Source of the DNA: JAJEEA01 sp965243615
GTDB taxonomy: Bacteria > Acidobacteriota > Vicinamibacteria > Vicinamibacterales > UBA8438
Assembly: GCA_965243615.1 (NCBI GenBank)
Contig: CBDEVO010000003.1
Span: forward strand, 62,001-126,000
Direction of reading: 5' to 3'
Length of the DNA stretch: 64,000 bases
Shown here: piece after piece, positions 14,938-23,947 of the stretch
Layout of the letters: each line of letters begins with the position of its first letter
How positions within the stretch are numbered: the first letter of the stretch is position 1
The notes under the pieces: generated by a model
The model's input: the letters and a program-made list of their open reading frames with translations, nothing else
What the model was told of the DNA's origin: nothing
Database searches by the model: none
Position numbers and translations under genes: made by a program

Positions 14938-16518
14938 GAGCCTGCGCCGCAGGAGTTCGCGGAACCCCGGCGGTCTGCGTCGTGACGCACGGCGTCGGGG
15001 CGTAGGCCGCCGGCCGACGAGCCGGTGATCCTCGGCCGATCGGCGGCACGGAACCGAAGAACAGGCCGTACACGGCCCAAACGCCGCGATTCGTGACCGA
15101 TTCTCGGGCAGTGTGGGGCCAGAATCGCCCCCGTTACGCCGCCATCAGAACGTGCAGGCGCTTTGCGTTCACCGCCAGGCACACCAAGTCCCACTCGCCT
15201 CGCACTTTCGCCAGTCCACGCAGGCTGAAGCACCGGAAGCCCAGCACGTGCTTGATCCAGCCGTACGGCGCCTCCGACAACCACTTCCGCTCCGCGTACG
15301 CCGACCGGCCCGCCGGCGTCGACAGCTTCGCTGCCATGCGGCCTGTCGCCGGGTGCTTCTTCAGATTGCGGGCGGCGACCCGCTTGTCCTCCCGGCCCAC
15401 CGCCACATACCCGTCAACACCCCGCGTTTCCAGCTCCGTCAAGTCCCGCTCGTTGCAGAATCCCGAGTCGGCCAGCACCGTCTCCGGCTGCGTGTCGAAC
15501 CGCTCCTCCACCTGGTCGAGCAACACCGGCAATCCGCCCTGGTCGCTCGCGTTCGCCGTCACATCCGTCGCCACCACCAACTGGTGCTCAGCGTCCACCG
15601 CCGCCTGCGCGTTGTAGCACTGCTGGAAGCCCTCGTTGCTCGTCTTCATGATCCCGCTTTCCGGGTCCGTGAAGTTGCTCTGCGCCTTCTCGTCAGGCTC
15701 GCCATACGCCCGCTTGTACGGCCGACCCCCCTTCGGGTTCCGCGTCTGGCCCGGCTGCCGACCCCGCGCGTCGTCGGCCGCCCGCTGCGCCGCCTCCAAC
15801 CGCGCCTTCGCCGCCCGGATCGCCGCCAAACGGTCCTCTCGTCGCTGCAACTCCGCCGGCAACTCGTCGCCACGGACCTCCGGGCCCAACCGAACGTCCT
15901 CGGCCACATCGGTCGAGTCCGCCGAACGCAACAGCGCGTCGATCTCCCCGGCCAGACGCCGCTCCTCCTCCTGCATCCGACCGTAGCTCATCGCCTTGCG
16001 CTTGCTCGCATTCGCCCGCACCTTCGTCCCGTCAATCGACAGCTTTCCGAATCGGGCCAGACCCAGTTCCCGCGCCAGACCGACCACCTCCACGAACAGC
16101 CGCTTGAAATCCGCCAAGTGCCGGCGTCGAAACTCGCAGAGCGTCCGGTGCTGCGGGAAGTTGCCCGCCGCCAGCACCCGGAACGCCACGTCTTCTTCCA
16201 GCTTCTTCGCGACCCCCCGCGACGAAAACACCCCCGTCGCGTACGCGTAGAGCAGCACCTTCACCATCATCCGAGGCTCGTACGGCGCGTTGCGCCGACC
16301 GTCCCCCTCGTACGGCGCGTAGAACGCCGTCAGATCCAGACCGTCAACCAGATCGCTGATGTGGTGCGCCAAGTGACCCTCGGGCAGCCACTCCCGCACA
16401 TCGGGCGGCAACAGCAGCGACTGCTCCGGGGCGTAGCGGCGGAATGTAGTCGACATCCAGTCCCTTCGTCGGCGGCTCGTCTACAATTGTCGCATCCCGG
16501 TTTCTGCGGCGCAGACTC
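14938..16518 (-). mobile_element. IS1182-family insertion sequence, copy 1
   Basis: A 1,581-bp element flanked by CTAG on both sides (14934-14937 and 16519-16522), consistent with a 4-bp target duplication. Terminal inverted repeats read GGAGCCTGCGCCGCAG at the hinT end and GGAGTCTGCGCCGCAG at the other end; each forms a small hairpin (CCTGC/GCAGG, TCTGC/GCAGA). The transposase runs on the minus strand, tail to tail with hinT. The same element lies inverted at 36555-38135. Mapping one onto the other (coordinates sum to 53073) I saw a single base difference in the gene (15908 versus 37165, synonymous). Confidence 0.9.
15134..16456 (-). CDS. IS1182-family transposase
   Basis: A 440-residue DDE transposase of the IS1182 (IS4-like) group. 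The N-terminus (RRYAPEQSLLLPPDVREWL, HLAHHISDLV) and KLSIDGTKVRANASKRKAM, containing the first catalytic Asp, are family hallmarks. VLADSGFCNERDL holds the second Asp and SAYAERKWLSEAPYGWIKHV the region of the catalytic Glu. The middle segment from about residue 175 to 245 is a charged coiled-coil insertion. Length is normal, no frameshift; likely active given its near-identical sister copy. Confidence 0.93.
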   Translation of the reverse strand: MSTTFRRYAPEQSLLLPPDVREWLPEGHLAHHISDLVDGLDLTAFYAPYEGDGRRNAPYEPRMMVKVLLYAYATGVFSSRGVAKKLEEDVAFRVLAAGNFPQHRTLCEFRRRHLADFKRLFVEVVGLARELGLARFGKLSIDGTKVRANASKRKAMSYGRMQEEERRLAGEIDALLRSADSTDVAEDVRLGPEVRGDELPAELQRREDRLAAIRAAKARLEAAQRAADDARGRQPGQTRNPKGGRPYKRAYGEPDEKAQSNFTDPESGIMKTSNEGFQQCYNAQAAVDAEHQLVVATDVTANASDQGGLPVLLDQVEERFDTQPETVLADSGFCNERDLTELETRGVDGYVAVGREDKRVAARNLKKHPATGRMAAKLSTPAGRSAYAERKWLSEAPYGWIKHVLGFRCFSLRGLAKVRGEWDLVCLAVNAKRLHVLMAA

Positions 16519-16522
16519 CTAG

Positions 16523-18609
16523 CCCAAGTTTACCAAGTTGACCGGCCATTTTGACGATTTTGGCCCTATTTCGGGGTTGTCGTGTCTGTAAGTTGTTGAT
16601 TATAAAGGACCGGGGCCTGAGAAAACGCGATGTAGTGCCATAATTTTATATAACGGGTTGACTTCGGCAGGGGCGCCCGATATCGTGGCCATCGTGTTCA
16701 TTCGCCGCACTCAGACACGGCGCACACACGACGGAAAGCCCTACTTCGCCCATCGCCTCGTCCACAGCGAGCGCGTCGGAAACAATGTCCGGCAGCGCAC
16801 CCTGCTCAATCTCGGGCGCCATTTCGACATCCCCCAGGCCCAATGGCCGCAGTTGTGCGCCCGCATCGAAGACCTCTTGTCCGGTCAGGCGCTCCTCGTC
16901 GCCGAGGGCCCGCGCGCCGTCGAACACGAAGCCCAGCGCATCGCCGCGCACTTGGTTGCCCGCGGCGCGCCGGTGAGCGGCGCGGCGGCCGGACCGGTCG
17001 ACGTACAGCGCGTCGATGTCGATTCCCTGCGTCTGGTCCGCCCGCGCAGTGTCGGGGTCGAGCAGGTCGGCCTGTGGGCCCTTGAGCAATTGGGGCTGCC
17101 GGCCCTGCTCGCCGACCTCGGCGTCAACGGCGCCCTGCGCGCAGCCGCGGCCGGCGTCATCGTCGGCCGTCTCGCCCAGCCCGCCTCGGAGCGGGCGACC
17201 CACCGCTGGCTGGCTGAGCGCAGCGGCCTCGGGGAGTTGCTCGGCGTCGACTTCGAGACCGTCGGCGCGATGCAGCTCTACCGCGCCTCGGACGCGCTGG
17301 TGAAGCACCGCGAGGCGATCGAGGCGCATCTGTTCGACCGCGCGATGGGGCTGTTCGACATCCAGCCGACGGTGACCCTCTACGACCTGACCAACACCTA
17401 CTTCGAAGGCGAGGCGGGCGAGCAGCCGCAGGCGCAGCGCGGGCACTCGAAGGAGAAGCGCAGCGACTGCCCGCTGCTGACCCTGGGCCTCATGCTCGAC
17501 GCCAGCGGCTTCGTGCGCCGCTCCAAGGTCTTCGCCGGCAACGTCCGGGAACAGCGCACGCTGGCCGGCATGCTCGGGGCGCTCGGGGCGCCACCCGGCG
17601 CCCTCGTGGTCATGGACCGCGGCGTCGCCACCGAAGCCTGCATCCAGTGGTTGCGCGACCACGACTACCGCTACCTGGTCGTCAGCCGCGAACGTCACCG
17701 TCAATTCGACGCCGCGGCCGCCGTCTCGCTCCGGACCCGGTCCAACCAGACCGTGCACCTGCAGAAGGTGGTCTCGACCGACCCCGACGAGGTCCGCCTG
17801 TACTGCTACTCCGAAGAACGGGCCGAGAAGGAGCGGGGCATCGTCGAGCGTTTCGCCGCCCGCTTCGAGGCGGCCCTGACCCAGCTCCACGAAGGGCTGG
17901 CGCGGCCCCGCGCCCACAAGCGGCTCAACCAGGTGTGGCAGCGCATCGGGCGGCTGAAGACGAAGCACGCCCGCGTCGCCTCGCACTACCAGATCGAGGT
18001 CACCGCCGACGAGACCGGCGAGAAGGCGGTCGCCGTCACCTGGACCCGCCGTCCCCGGGACGGCTCAATGGTCACTCACCCGGGGGTTTACTGCCTGCGC
18101 AGCAGCGAGACCGAGTGGGACGAAGACGCCCTGTGGCGCACCTACACCACCCTCACCGACGTGGAGGCCGTGTTCCGCTCGCTCAAATCCGAGCTCGGCC
18201 TGCGCCCCATCTACCACCACAAGCCGCGCCGGGCCGACGGCCACCTGTTCATCACCGTCATCGCCTACCAACTCGTGCAGGTCATCCGCACCCGCCTGCG
18301 CGCACACGGCAACGCCGCCAGTTGGACGACGTTGCGCCGCATCCTGGACGGCCAGCACCGCGTCACCGCCACGTTCCGGCGTCCTGACGGGCGCACGCTG
18401 CACGTGCGCACGGCCACGCAAGCCGAACCCGGGCAGCGGGAACTCTACGACGCGCTCGGCGTCGACCCCCACCCCGGGGGCGTCCGCAAGACCGTCGTCT
18501 GACCGCCCCCCTCACCGGTTTGGTGCACGTTTGTAGTGCCACTCGGCGATTCTTGTCGCCGTAAGCCCTTTACTTGCAACAGGTTGGTTTTAGGGTTGGT
18601 AAACTCGGG
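16523..18609 (+). mobile_element. IS1634-family insertion sequence
   Basis: The 14-base left end CCCAAGTTTACCAA (16523-16536) is matched with one mismatch by the complement of TTGGTAAACTCGGG at the right end (18596-18609). Both ends touch CTAG (16519-16522 and 18610-18613), giving 2,087 bp between. The element therefore abuts IS1182 copy 1, the two sharing the middle CTAG. An AT-rich leader (about 16560-16660) precedes the single transposase gene. TGTAGTGCCA occurs as a direct repeat at both subterminal regions (near 16631 and 18533). Confidence 0.85.
16694..18502 (+). CDS. IS1634-family transposase
   Basis: About 602 residues from GTG 16694 (GTG 16685 or TTG 16658 are alternatives). FIRRTQTRRTHDGKPYFAH is the typical IS1634 opening. 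Catalytic acidic residues sit in TLYDLTNTYFEG (first Asp), LVVMDRGVATEA (second Asp) and VEAVFRSLKSELGLRPIYH (Glu with the Y/R-E-K-like signature of the IS4 superfamily). A long beta-rich insertion lies between the second Asp and Glu, as usual. Frame is intact. Confidence 0.9.
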   Translation: MFIRRTQTRRTHDGKPYFAHRLVHSERVGNNVRQRTLLNLGRHFDIPQAQWPQLCARIEDLLSGQALLVAEGPRAVEHEAQRIAAHLVARGAPVSGAAAGPVDVQRVDVDSLRLVRPRSVGVEQVGLWALEQLGLPALLADLGVNGALRAAAAGVIVGRLAQPASERATHRWLAERSGLGELLGVDFETVGAMQLYRASDALVKHREAIEAHLFDRAMGLFDIQPTVTLYDLTNTYFEGEAGEQPQAQRGHSKEKRSDCPLLTLGLMLDASGFVRRSKVFAGNVREQRTLAGMLGALGAPPGALVVMDRGVATEACIQWLRDHDYRYLVVSRERHRQFDAAAAVSLRTRSNQTVHLQKVVSTDPDEVRLYCYSEERAEKERGIVERFAARFEAALTQLHEGLARPRAHKRLNQVWQRIGRLKTKHARVASHYQIEVTADETGEKAVAVTWTRRPRDGSMVTHPGVYCLRSSETEWDEDALWRTYTTLTDVEAVFRSLKSELGLRPIYHHKPRRADGHLFITVIAYQLVQVIRTRLRAHGNAASWTTLRRILDGQHRVTATFRRPDGRTLHVRTATQAEPGQRELYDALGVDPHPGGVRKTVV

Positions 18610-18690
18610 CTAGTGTGCGCCGACGGCGCGGACTCCTGGAGGATTGGTTGGGCGCCCAGCGGAGCCGAAGGCGACGATGGGCGGGGCCAG
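18610..18690 (+). repeat. Dispersed intergenic repeat, copy A
   Basis: Starts with CTAG (18610-18613) and includes GGTTGGGCGCC and GCGGAGCCGAAGGCGACGAT. The same ordered blocks occur at 45910-45996, 60295-60376 and, in the other orientation, 36467-36550 and (partly) 57573-57630. Before the two IS insertions this copy would have followed the hinT stop codon directly. Confidence 0.7.
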
Positions 18691-18699
18691 GCGCAGCGA

Positions 18700-19179
18700 T
18701 CACCGGGGCCGGTCGTCCCCCAACAGCGCCGACACGCGTGCGGTGTTGTCGGCGGCGAACGGGTCGATGATCTCCAGGCCGCCAAGACGCCGGCCGTCCT
18801 GCATGTCCTCGCTGAAGATGGCGCTGCAACCATGCCGGCGTGCGGTCGCCAGGAGCAGCGCGTCCCAGAACGACAGCCCGTGGGCGACGACCACATCCAT
18901 GGCGTCTGACAGCGCTGCGTCGTCGGCCGAGGCGATCTCGAACAACTCGACCCAATCGCCGACGAACCCGCCGGCGATCGGCGCCGGCAGCTTTCCCTTC
19001 CGGGTCGTGACGTGGAAGAACTCGGCGAGCGCCTGGACGGTCAGCACACAGTCGCGGCCGGCCGCACGCGCGAGGATCTCCTTGCCGGCCCGATGGCGGG
19101 CGCCGGCGTCCCGGTCACAGGCGTACACCAGAATGTTGGTGTCGAGCGAGAACCGCCCTCTAACCGTCGTGGCGGTCAT
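18700..19179 (-). CDS. PIN-domain ribonuclease toxin (VapC-like)
   Basis: A 159-residue PIN-domain protein. The first catalytic Asp is in FSLDTNILVYACD (about residue 13); TVQALAEFFHVTTR carries the conserved Glu; the third acidic site is in LSFWDALLLATARRHG, and FSEDMQDG the last. Family knowledge: such toxins cleave RNA, often tRNA or rRNA. Its start overlaps the 3' end of the antitoxin gene by 20 bases, indicating translational coupling. Length is 20-30 residues more than classical VapC. Confidence 0.88.
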   Translation of the reverse strand: MTATTVRGRFSLDTNILVYACDRDAGARHRAGKEILARAAGRDCVLTVQALAEFFHVTTRKGKLPAPIAGGFVGDWVELFEIASADDAALSDAMDVVVAHGLSFWDALLLATARRHGCSAIFSEDMQDGRRLGGLEIIDPFAADNTARVSALLGDDRPR

Positions 19180-19414
19180 GGATCTCTTCGCGATCGACCT
19201 TCAGGCCGCCCAGCGAGACCCCTTCCTCCAACCGGGCGATCATCCGGTCGTAGGCGGCGACCCACTGGGGCGCCCTCGCCCTGTCGGCGGCGGGCGGTAT
19301 CAGCTCGGCTACCGGCCGGCCTCGCCGGGTGATGAGGAAACGCTGACCGCGCTCCACGGCCCGCACGAGCCGCGAAAGCTGCTGGTTGGCGGTCATGAGC
19401 GAAACCGTGGGCAT
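19160..19414 (-). CDS. Phd/YefM-family antitoxin
   Basis: An 84-residue protein upstream of and overlapping the PIN toxin. LMTANQQLSRLVRAVERGQ and FLITRRGRPVAELIPP are the hallmark Phd/YefM DNA-binding fold; the C-terminal half (ARLEEGVSLGGLKVDREE) is the toxin-binding tail. It should neutralise the toxin and repress the operon. Start ATG 19414 is supported by a TATATT box 6 bases upstream. Confidence 0.87.
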   Translation of the reverse strand: MPTVSLMTANQQLSRLVRAVERGQRFLITRRGRPVAELIPPAADRARAPQWVAAYDRMIARLEEGVSLGGLKVDREEIHDRHDG

Positions 19415-19420
19415 ACACCG

Positions 19421-19440
19421 AATATACTACATACTACTTT
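19421..19440 (-). promoter_or_regulatory. Toxin-antitoxin promoter/operator
   Basis: On the minus strand TATATT (19421-19426) lies 6 bases from the antitoxin ATG, overlapping a short direct repeat (AGTAGTATGTAGTAT) that could be the Phd-type operator. This AT-rich patch stands out in GC-rich surroundings. The 200-base stretch from 19441 to 19620 holds no gene. Confidence 0.45.
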
Positions 19441-19627
19441 TCATCCGGAACTCCCATCCGGGCGTGAGCCGAAGCCGCCGTCCCGGCCGGCTGCCTCACG
19501 CCGCACGGGGCACCCTTCGGCGCGTCGGCCCGAACCGAGTCGACACCGCGTTCAAAGGCCTGAACGCGGGCGTCCACCCAGGCCGCCGCGCGTTTCAGGG
19601 CGGTTAGCCCCCAGCCGCGTGCTGCAC

Positions 19628-19633
19628 TACAAT
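19628..19633 (+). promoter_or_regulatory. -10 box of the ileS operon
   Basis: TACAAT at 19628-19633 overlaps the first possible ATG (19632), which argues that translation begins at ATG 19647 with a leader of only a few bases. The same TACAAT box appears before the HIT gene and the LRR-peptidase. Confidence 0.45.
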
Positions 19634-19646
19634 GGCCGGATTACCG

Positions 19647-22550
19647 ATGGCCGACTGGAAGCACACCCTCAACCTGCCTCGGACCGACTTTCCGATGCGC
19701 GCCAACCTCCAGAAGACGGAGCCGGCGGTCATCGCGCGCTGGAACGAGATGGGGCTGTACGCGCGCATCCGCGAGCACCGGGCGGGGGCGCCGCAGTTCG
19801 TGCTGCACGACGGCCCCCCCTACGCCAACGGGAAGATCCACATCGGGCACGTGCTGAACAAGGTGCTGAAAGACGTCGTCGTGCGGTCGCGGACCATGGC
19901 CGGCTTCGACGCGCCGTACGTGCCGGGGTGGGACTGCCACGGGCTGCCCATCGAGCTGAAGGTGGACCAGGAGCTCGGCGGGAAGAAGCGGCACATGAGC
20001 GTGGCCGACTTCCGCCGCGCCTGCCGCCGCTACGCCCAGAAGTTCGTCGAGCGGCAGTCGGCCGACTTCCAGCGGCTCGGGGTGTCGGGAGACTGGCCGC
20101 GGCCGTACCGGACGATGACCCCGGACTACCAGGCGGCGATCGTGCGCGCCCTCGGCCGCTTCGTCGAGCAGGGGATGGTCTACAAGGGCAAGAAGCCGGT
20201 CCACTGGTGCCTGCACTGCCGCACCGCGCTGGCCGAGGCGGAGGTGGAGTACGAGCCCCACCGGTCGCCGTCGATCTACGTCGAGTTCCCGATGCGGGCG
20301 GCGTCGGCGGCGGCGCTGGCCGGGAAGGCCCCGGCGCTGGCCGGGCGCCCGGTCTCGGTGCTCATCTGGACCACGACCCCCTGGACCATCCCGTCGAACC
20401 TCGCCGTCGCGTTCCACCCCGCCGTCGACTACGGCCTCTACGCCGCCGGCGGCGAACGAGCCGGCGGCGAAGGAACCGGCGGCGAAGGAGCCGGCGGCAG
20501 CGAAGAGCGGGGTGGCGTCGTCATCATCGCCGAGGCGCTGCGGGACGCCACCGCCGCCGCCATCGGCCGCGACTTCGGCCCGCCCCTGGCCACCCTGAAG
20601 GGGCGCGACCTCGAGGGCGCGGTCTTCGGCCACCCCCTCTACGACCGCGACTCGGTGGGGGTGCTCGCCGACTACGTGACCCTGGAGCAGGGGACCGGCG
20701 CCGTCCACACCGCGCCGGGGCACGGGGCCGACGACTACGCCACCGGGGTCCGCTACGGGCTGGACGTCTACGCGCCGATCGGGCCGTCGGGCCGGTTCGA
20801 CGAAGACGTCGGAGTGGTCGGGGGGGAGAGGGTCTTCGACGCCAACCCGAAGGTGGAGGCGGCCCTCGACGAGGCGGGCCGGCTGTGGCACCGCGACACC
20901 GTGGACCACACCTACCCGCACTGCTGGCGCTGCCACCACCCGGTGATCTTCCTCGCCACCTGGCAGTGGTTCATCGCCATGGACGCGGGCGATCTCCGCC
21001 AGCGGGCCCTCGCCGCCATCCGCGGGGTGGAGTGGTTCCCGGGCTGGGGCGAGGAGCGCATCCACGGGATGCTGGCGAACCGGCCCGACTGGTGCATCTC
21101 GCGCCAGCGCTCGTGGGGGGTGCCGATTCCCGCCGTCTACTGCACGACGTGCCGGGAGGCGGTGCTCACGACGGCCCTGACGGAGCGCGCCGCCGCCGTC
21201 TTCGCCGAGCACGGCGCCGACGCGTGGTACGAGCGGGACATCGCCGAGTTCATGCCCCCCGACCTGCGGTGCCCCAAGTGCGGGGGGGCCGGGTTCGAGC
21301 GCGAGCGCGACATCCTCGACGTGTGGTTCGACTCGGGGTCGAGCCACGAGGGGGTGCTCTGCGACCATCCCGAGCTGGGGTGGCCGTACGCCGTCTACCT
21401 GGAGGGCAGCGACCAGTACCGGGGCTGGTTCCACAGCTCGCTGCTCGTGGCCCTCGGCACCCGCGACGCCGCCCCCTACCGGCAGGTGATCACCCACGGC
21501 TTCGTCGTCGACGAGACCGGCCGCAAGATGTCGAAGTCGATCGGCAACACCGTCGAGCCGCAGACGATCATCCGGCAGAGCGGGGCGGAGATACTGCGGC
21601 TGTGGGTGGCGATGGTCGACTACCGCGAGGAGGTGCGGATAGGCCCCCACATCCTCGAGCGCATCGTCGAGGCGTACCGCAAGATCCGCAACACGCTGCG
21701 GATTCTCGCCGGCAACCTCTACGACTTCGACCCCGCGGCGGACTCGGTGCCCGAGGAGGAGCTGATCGAGGTGGACCGCTACGCGCTGGCGCGCTACGGG
21801 GAGGTGGCGTCGCGGGTGCTGCGTGCGTACGAGCGCTACGAGCTGCAGACAGTGGTGCACACCGTGAACAACTACCTCACGGTGGACATCAGCGCGTTCT
21901 ACGTGGACATCTCCAAGGACCGGCTCTACACGCTGGGGCCCCGCGCCCGGGGCCGCCGGTCGGCCCAGACCGTGCTGCACGCCATCGCCGAGGGCGTCAC
22001 CCGGCTGCTCGCGCCGATCCTGCCCGTGACCTGCGACGAGCTGTGGCGCCACCTGCCGGGCACCGACGCGGACAGCGTGCACCTCGCCGACTTCCCCGCC
22101 GATCCCGGGTCGCTCGTCGACCGGGACCTCATCGCGCGCTGGGACCGCCTGCTCGGCCTGCGCGACGCGGTGAACGGCGAGCTGGAGAAGCTGCGGCAGG
22201 ACAAGGTGGTGGGGACGTCGCTGGAGGCCGCGGTGACCCTGACCGCGGACGGCGGGCTCGCCGACCTGCTCGAGGCGCAGCGCGACGACCTCGCGACCCT
22301 GTTCATCACCTCGGCCGTGACGCTGCGCACCGGCACCCCCGCCGCCGACGACGACGACGGGAGCGGCGGCGCCGTCCACCGCGAAGCGGACGGCTGCGCC
22401 CGCATCGAGGTCGGCCGCGCCGGCGGGGCCAAGTGCCCGCGGTGCTGGCGCTGGGTGATGCCCCCCGGCGCCGGCCCCGACACGGCGGAGACCGCCGTCT
22501 GCGCCCGGTGCACGAACGCGCTGGCGGACATGGCCGCGACCGTCGCGTAG
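19647..22550 (+). CDS. ileS: Isoleucyl-tRNA synthetase
   Basis: Charges tRNA-Ile with isoleucine, with editing of valine. Start ATG 19647 gives MADWKHTLNLPRTDFPMRAN, the usual bacterial beginning; ATG 19632 would add five residues but lies in the -10 box. The class I signatures are intact: KIHIGHVLNK (HIGH, about residue 67) and GRKMSKSIGNTV (KMSKS). WTTTPWTIPSNLA marks the CP1 editing domain. The C-terminal zinc ribbon is CPRCWRW with a later CARC. Within CP1 there is a Gly/Glu-rich insertion made of 15-base repeats (about 20448-20510). The gene heads ileS-lspA-lgt-rluD. Confidence 0.97.
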   Translation: MADWKHTLNLPRTDFPMRANLQKTEPAVIARWNEMGLYARIREHRAGAPQFVLHDGPPYANGKIHIGHVLNKVLKDVVVRSRTMAGFDAPYVPGWDCHGLPIELKVDQELGGKKRHMSVADFRRACRRYAQKFVERQSADFQRLGVSGDWPRPYRTMTPDYQAAIVRALGRFVEQGMVYKGKKPVHWCLHCRTALAEAEVEYEPHRSPSIYVEFPMRAASAAALAGKAPALAGRPVSVLIWTTTPWTIPSNLAVAFHPAVDYGLYAAGGERAGGEGTGGEGAGGSEERGGVVIIAEALRDATAAAIGRDFGPPLATLKGRDLEGAVFGHPLYDRDSVGVLADYVTLEQGTGAVHTAPGHGADDYATGVRYGLDVYAPIGPSGRFDEDVGVVGGERVFDANPKVEAALDEAGRLWHRDTVDHTYPHCWRCHHPVIFLATWQWFIAMDAGDLRQRALAAIRGVEWFPGWGEERIHGMLANRPDWCISRQRSWGVPIPAVYCTTCREAVLTTALTERAAAVFAEHGADAWYERDIAEFMPPDLRCPKCGGAGFERERDILDVWFDSGSSHEGVLCDHPELGWPYAVYLEGSDQYRGWFHSSLLVALGTRDAAPYRQVITHGFVVDETGRKMSKSIGNTVEPQTIIRQSGAEILRLWVAMVDYREEVRIGPHILERIVEAYRKIRNTLRILAGNLYDFDPAADSVPEEELIEVDRYALARYGEVASRVLRAYERYELQTVVHTVNNYLTVDISAFYVDISKDRLYTLGPRARGRRSAQTVLHAIAEGVTRLLAPILPVTCDELWRHLPGTDADSVHLADFPADPGSLVDRDLIARWDRLLGLRDAVNGELEKLRQDKVVGTSLEAAVTLTADGGLADLLEAQRDDLATLFITSAVTLRTGTPAADDDDGSGGAVHREADGCARIEVGRAGGAKCPRCWRWVMPPGAGPDTAETAVCARCTNALADMAATVA
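20448..20510 (+). repeat. 15-bp coding minisatellite in ileS
   Basis: About four units of the pattern GGCGGCGAAGGAGCC (with small changes) encode repeats of Gly-Gly-Glu-x-Ala/Thr inside the editing domain. The repeat keeps the frame because the unit is five codons. Confidence 0.8.
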
Positions 22551-22572
22551 ACTCCGCTCCGTGGATTGGCCG

Positions 22573-23124
22573 ATGACCACCGACAAGCCGGCATCCCCGG
22601 CGACCGCCGACGGCCGCGTGGCCGCCCCCGGCTTCCCGAGCCGGAACGTGCTGGCCGCGGCCAGCGTGGTCATCGTCGTGCTCGACCAGGTCACCAAGCA
22701 GATGGTGCGGACCGGCATCGCTCTGCACGACTCGGTCGAGGTGATACCGGGCCTGCTGAACCTGGTGCACGTGCGCAACACCGGGGCCGCGTTCGGCTTC
22801 CTGAACCTCGCCGAACTCCCCTACAAGCGCGCGCTGATGACGGGCATGGCCCTGCTCGCGCTCGCCGCCGTGGGCTGGTTCGCGTCGCAGGTCGGCCCGC
22901 GGGCGACGCTCGCGCGGGCCGGCCTCGCCCTGATCGTCGGCGGCGCCGTCGGCAACCTCATCGACCGGGCACTGGTCGGCCACGTCGTCGACTTCGTCGA
23001 CGTGTACTGGGGAAGCGTGCACTTCTGGGCATTCAACGTGGCCGACTCGGCGATCACGGTCGGGGCCGGCCTGCTGATCCTGGACCTGATCCGGAGCCCC
23101 GACGATGTATCCACTGCTGTTTGA
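22573..23124 (+). CDS. lspA: Lipoprotein signal peptidase
   Basis: Inner-membrane aspartic peptidase that removes signal peptides from prolipoproteins. Four transmembrane segments are visible, first AAASVVIVVLDQVTKQMV with the conserved D-x-x-x-K box. HVRNTGAAFGF is a family box. The catalytic Asp pair lies in GAVGNLIDR and FNVADSAITVG. The N-terminus before the first helix is about 30 residues, longer than usual; GTG 22561 is an alternative start. It follows ileS by 22 bases and overlaps lgt by 20 bases, so the lipoprotein pathway genes are co-transcribed. Confidence 0.95.
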   Translation: MTTDKPASPATADGRVAAPGFPSRNVLAAASVVIVVLDQVTKQMVRTGIALHDSVEVIPGLLNLVHVRNTGAAFGFLNLAELPYKRALMTGMALLALAAVGWFASQVGPRATLARAGLALIVGGAVGNLIDRALVGHVVDFVDVYWGSVHFWAFNVADSAITVGAGLLILDLIRSPDDVSTAV

Positions 23125-23920
23125 GCTCGGACCCGTCAACATCTACAGCTACGGGGTCCTCCTGGGCGGGGCGTACCTCCTGGCCTTCTGGTACGCCCTG
23201 CGGCGGGCCCGCCGCGCCGGTCTGAACGAGCAGCGGATCATGGACCTGGGCCTGGTCGGCATCGTGAGCGCCGTCATCGGCGCCAAGCTGATGCTGGTGG
23301 TGGTGGACTTCGGCCGGTACGCCAGCGACCCCGCCCAGTTGATGGCGCTGTTGTCCGCGGGAGGGGTCTTCTACGGCGGGCTGCTGGTGGCGGTGCCGAT
23401 GTGCTGGTGGTACATCCGCCGGCACGGGCTGCCCCTGTGGACCACCTGCGACCTGTTCGCGCCGGGCATCGCGCTGGCGCAGGGCGTGGGGCGGATGGGC
23501 TGCCTCCTCGCCGGCTGCTGCTACGGACACCCGACGGAGGCGCCCTGGGGCATCACCTTCACCAGCACGCTGGCCGCCGCCAACAGCGGGACCCCCCTGG
23601 GCGTCGCCCTGCACCCCACCCAGATCTACGAGTCGGTCGCGGTCCTCCTGATCCTGGGCGTGCTGCTCGCGGGCGAGCGCCGGTGGCGGCCGTTCCCCGG
23701 CCGGACCTTCTGGACCTACGTGCTGCTCTACGGAGTGGCCCGGATCTTTCTCGAGCTCTACCGCGGCGACCCCCGCGGCATGGTCTTCGACGCGCTGCCG
23801 ACCTCGCAGTTCGTCTCGGCCCTGCTCATCCCCGCGAGCATCGTCATGCTCGTCCGACTCGGCCGGCGCGGCGCGGCGGCGGGGGCCCCGGCGCCGCGGG
23901 CGGCGGGGCGAGGAAGGTAG
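23105..23920 (+). CDS. lgt: Prolipoprotein diacylglyceryl transferase
   Basis: Transfers diacylglycerol from phosphatidylglycerol to the lipobox Cys, the step before LspA. The 271-residue protein has about seven membrane segments. YSYGVLLGGAYLLAFW begins the first; GRMGCLLAGCCYG is the Lgt signature, and HPTQIYES carries the conserved His/Tyr region. It overlaps lspA. The hydrophilic C-terminus (GAAAGAPAPRAAGRGR) is not conserved. Confidence 0.95.
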   Translation: MYPLLFELGPVNIYSYGVLLGGAYLLAFWYALRRARRAGLNEQRIMDLGLVGIVSAVIGAKLMLVVVDFGRYASDPAQLMALLSAGGVFYGGLLVAVPMCWWYIRRHGLPLWTTCDLFAPGIALAQGVGRMGCLLAGCCYGHPTEAPWGITFTSTLAAANSGTPLGVALHPTQIYESVAVLLILGVLLAGERRWRPFPGRTFWTYVLLYGVARIFLELYRGDPRGMVFDALPTSQFVSALLIPASIVMLVRLGRRGAAAGAPAPRAAGRGR

Positions 23921-23947
23921 CAGCGCTCGTAGCCTCTCCGCCAGCCG

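Noticed and set aside
19641..22781. A 1,046-codon open frame on the strand opposite ileS
   Set aside because: It is a codon-structure shadow of ileS typical of GC-rich DNA; the translation is Arg/His/Val-rich and has no domains.
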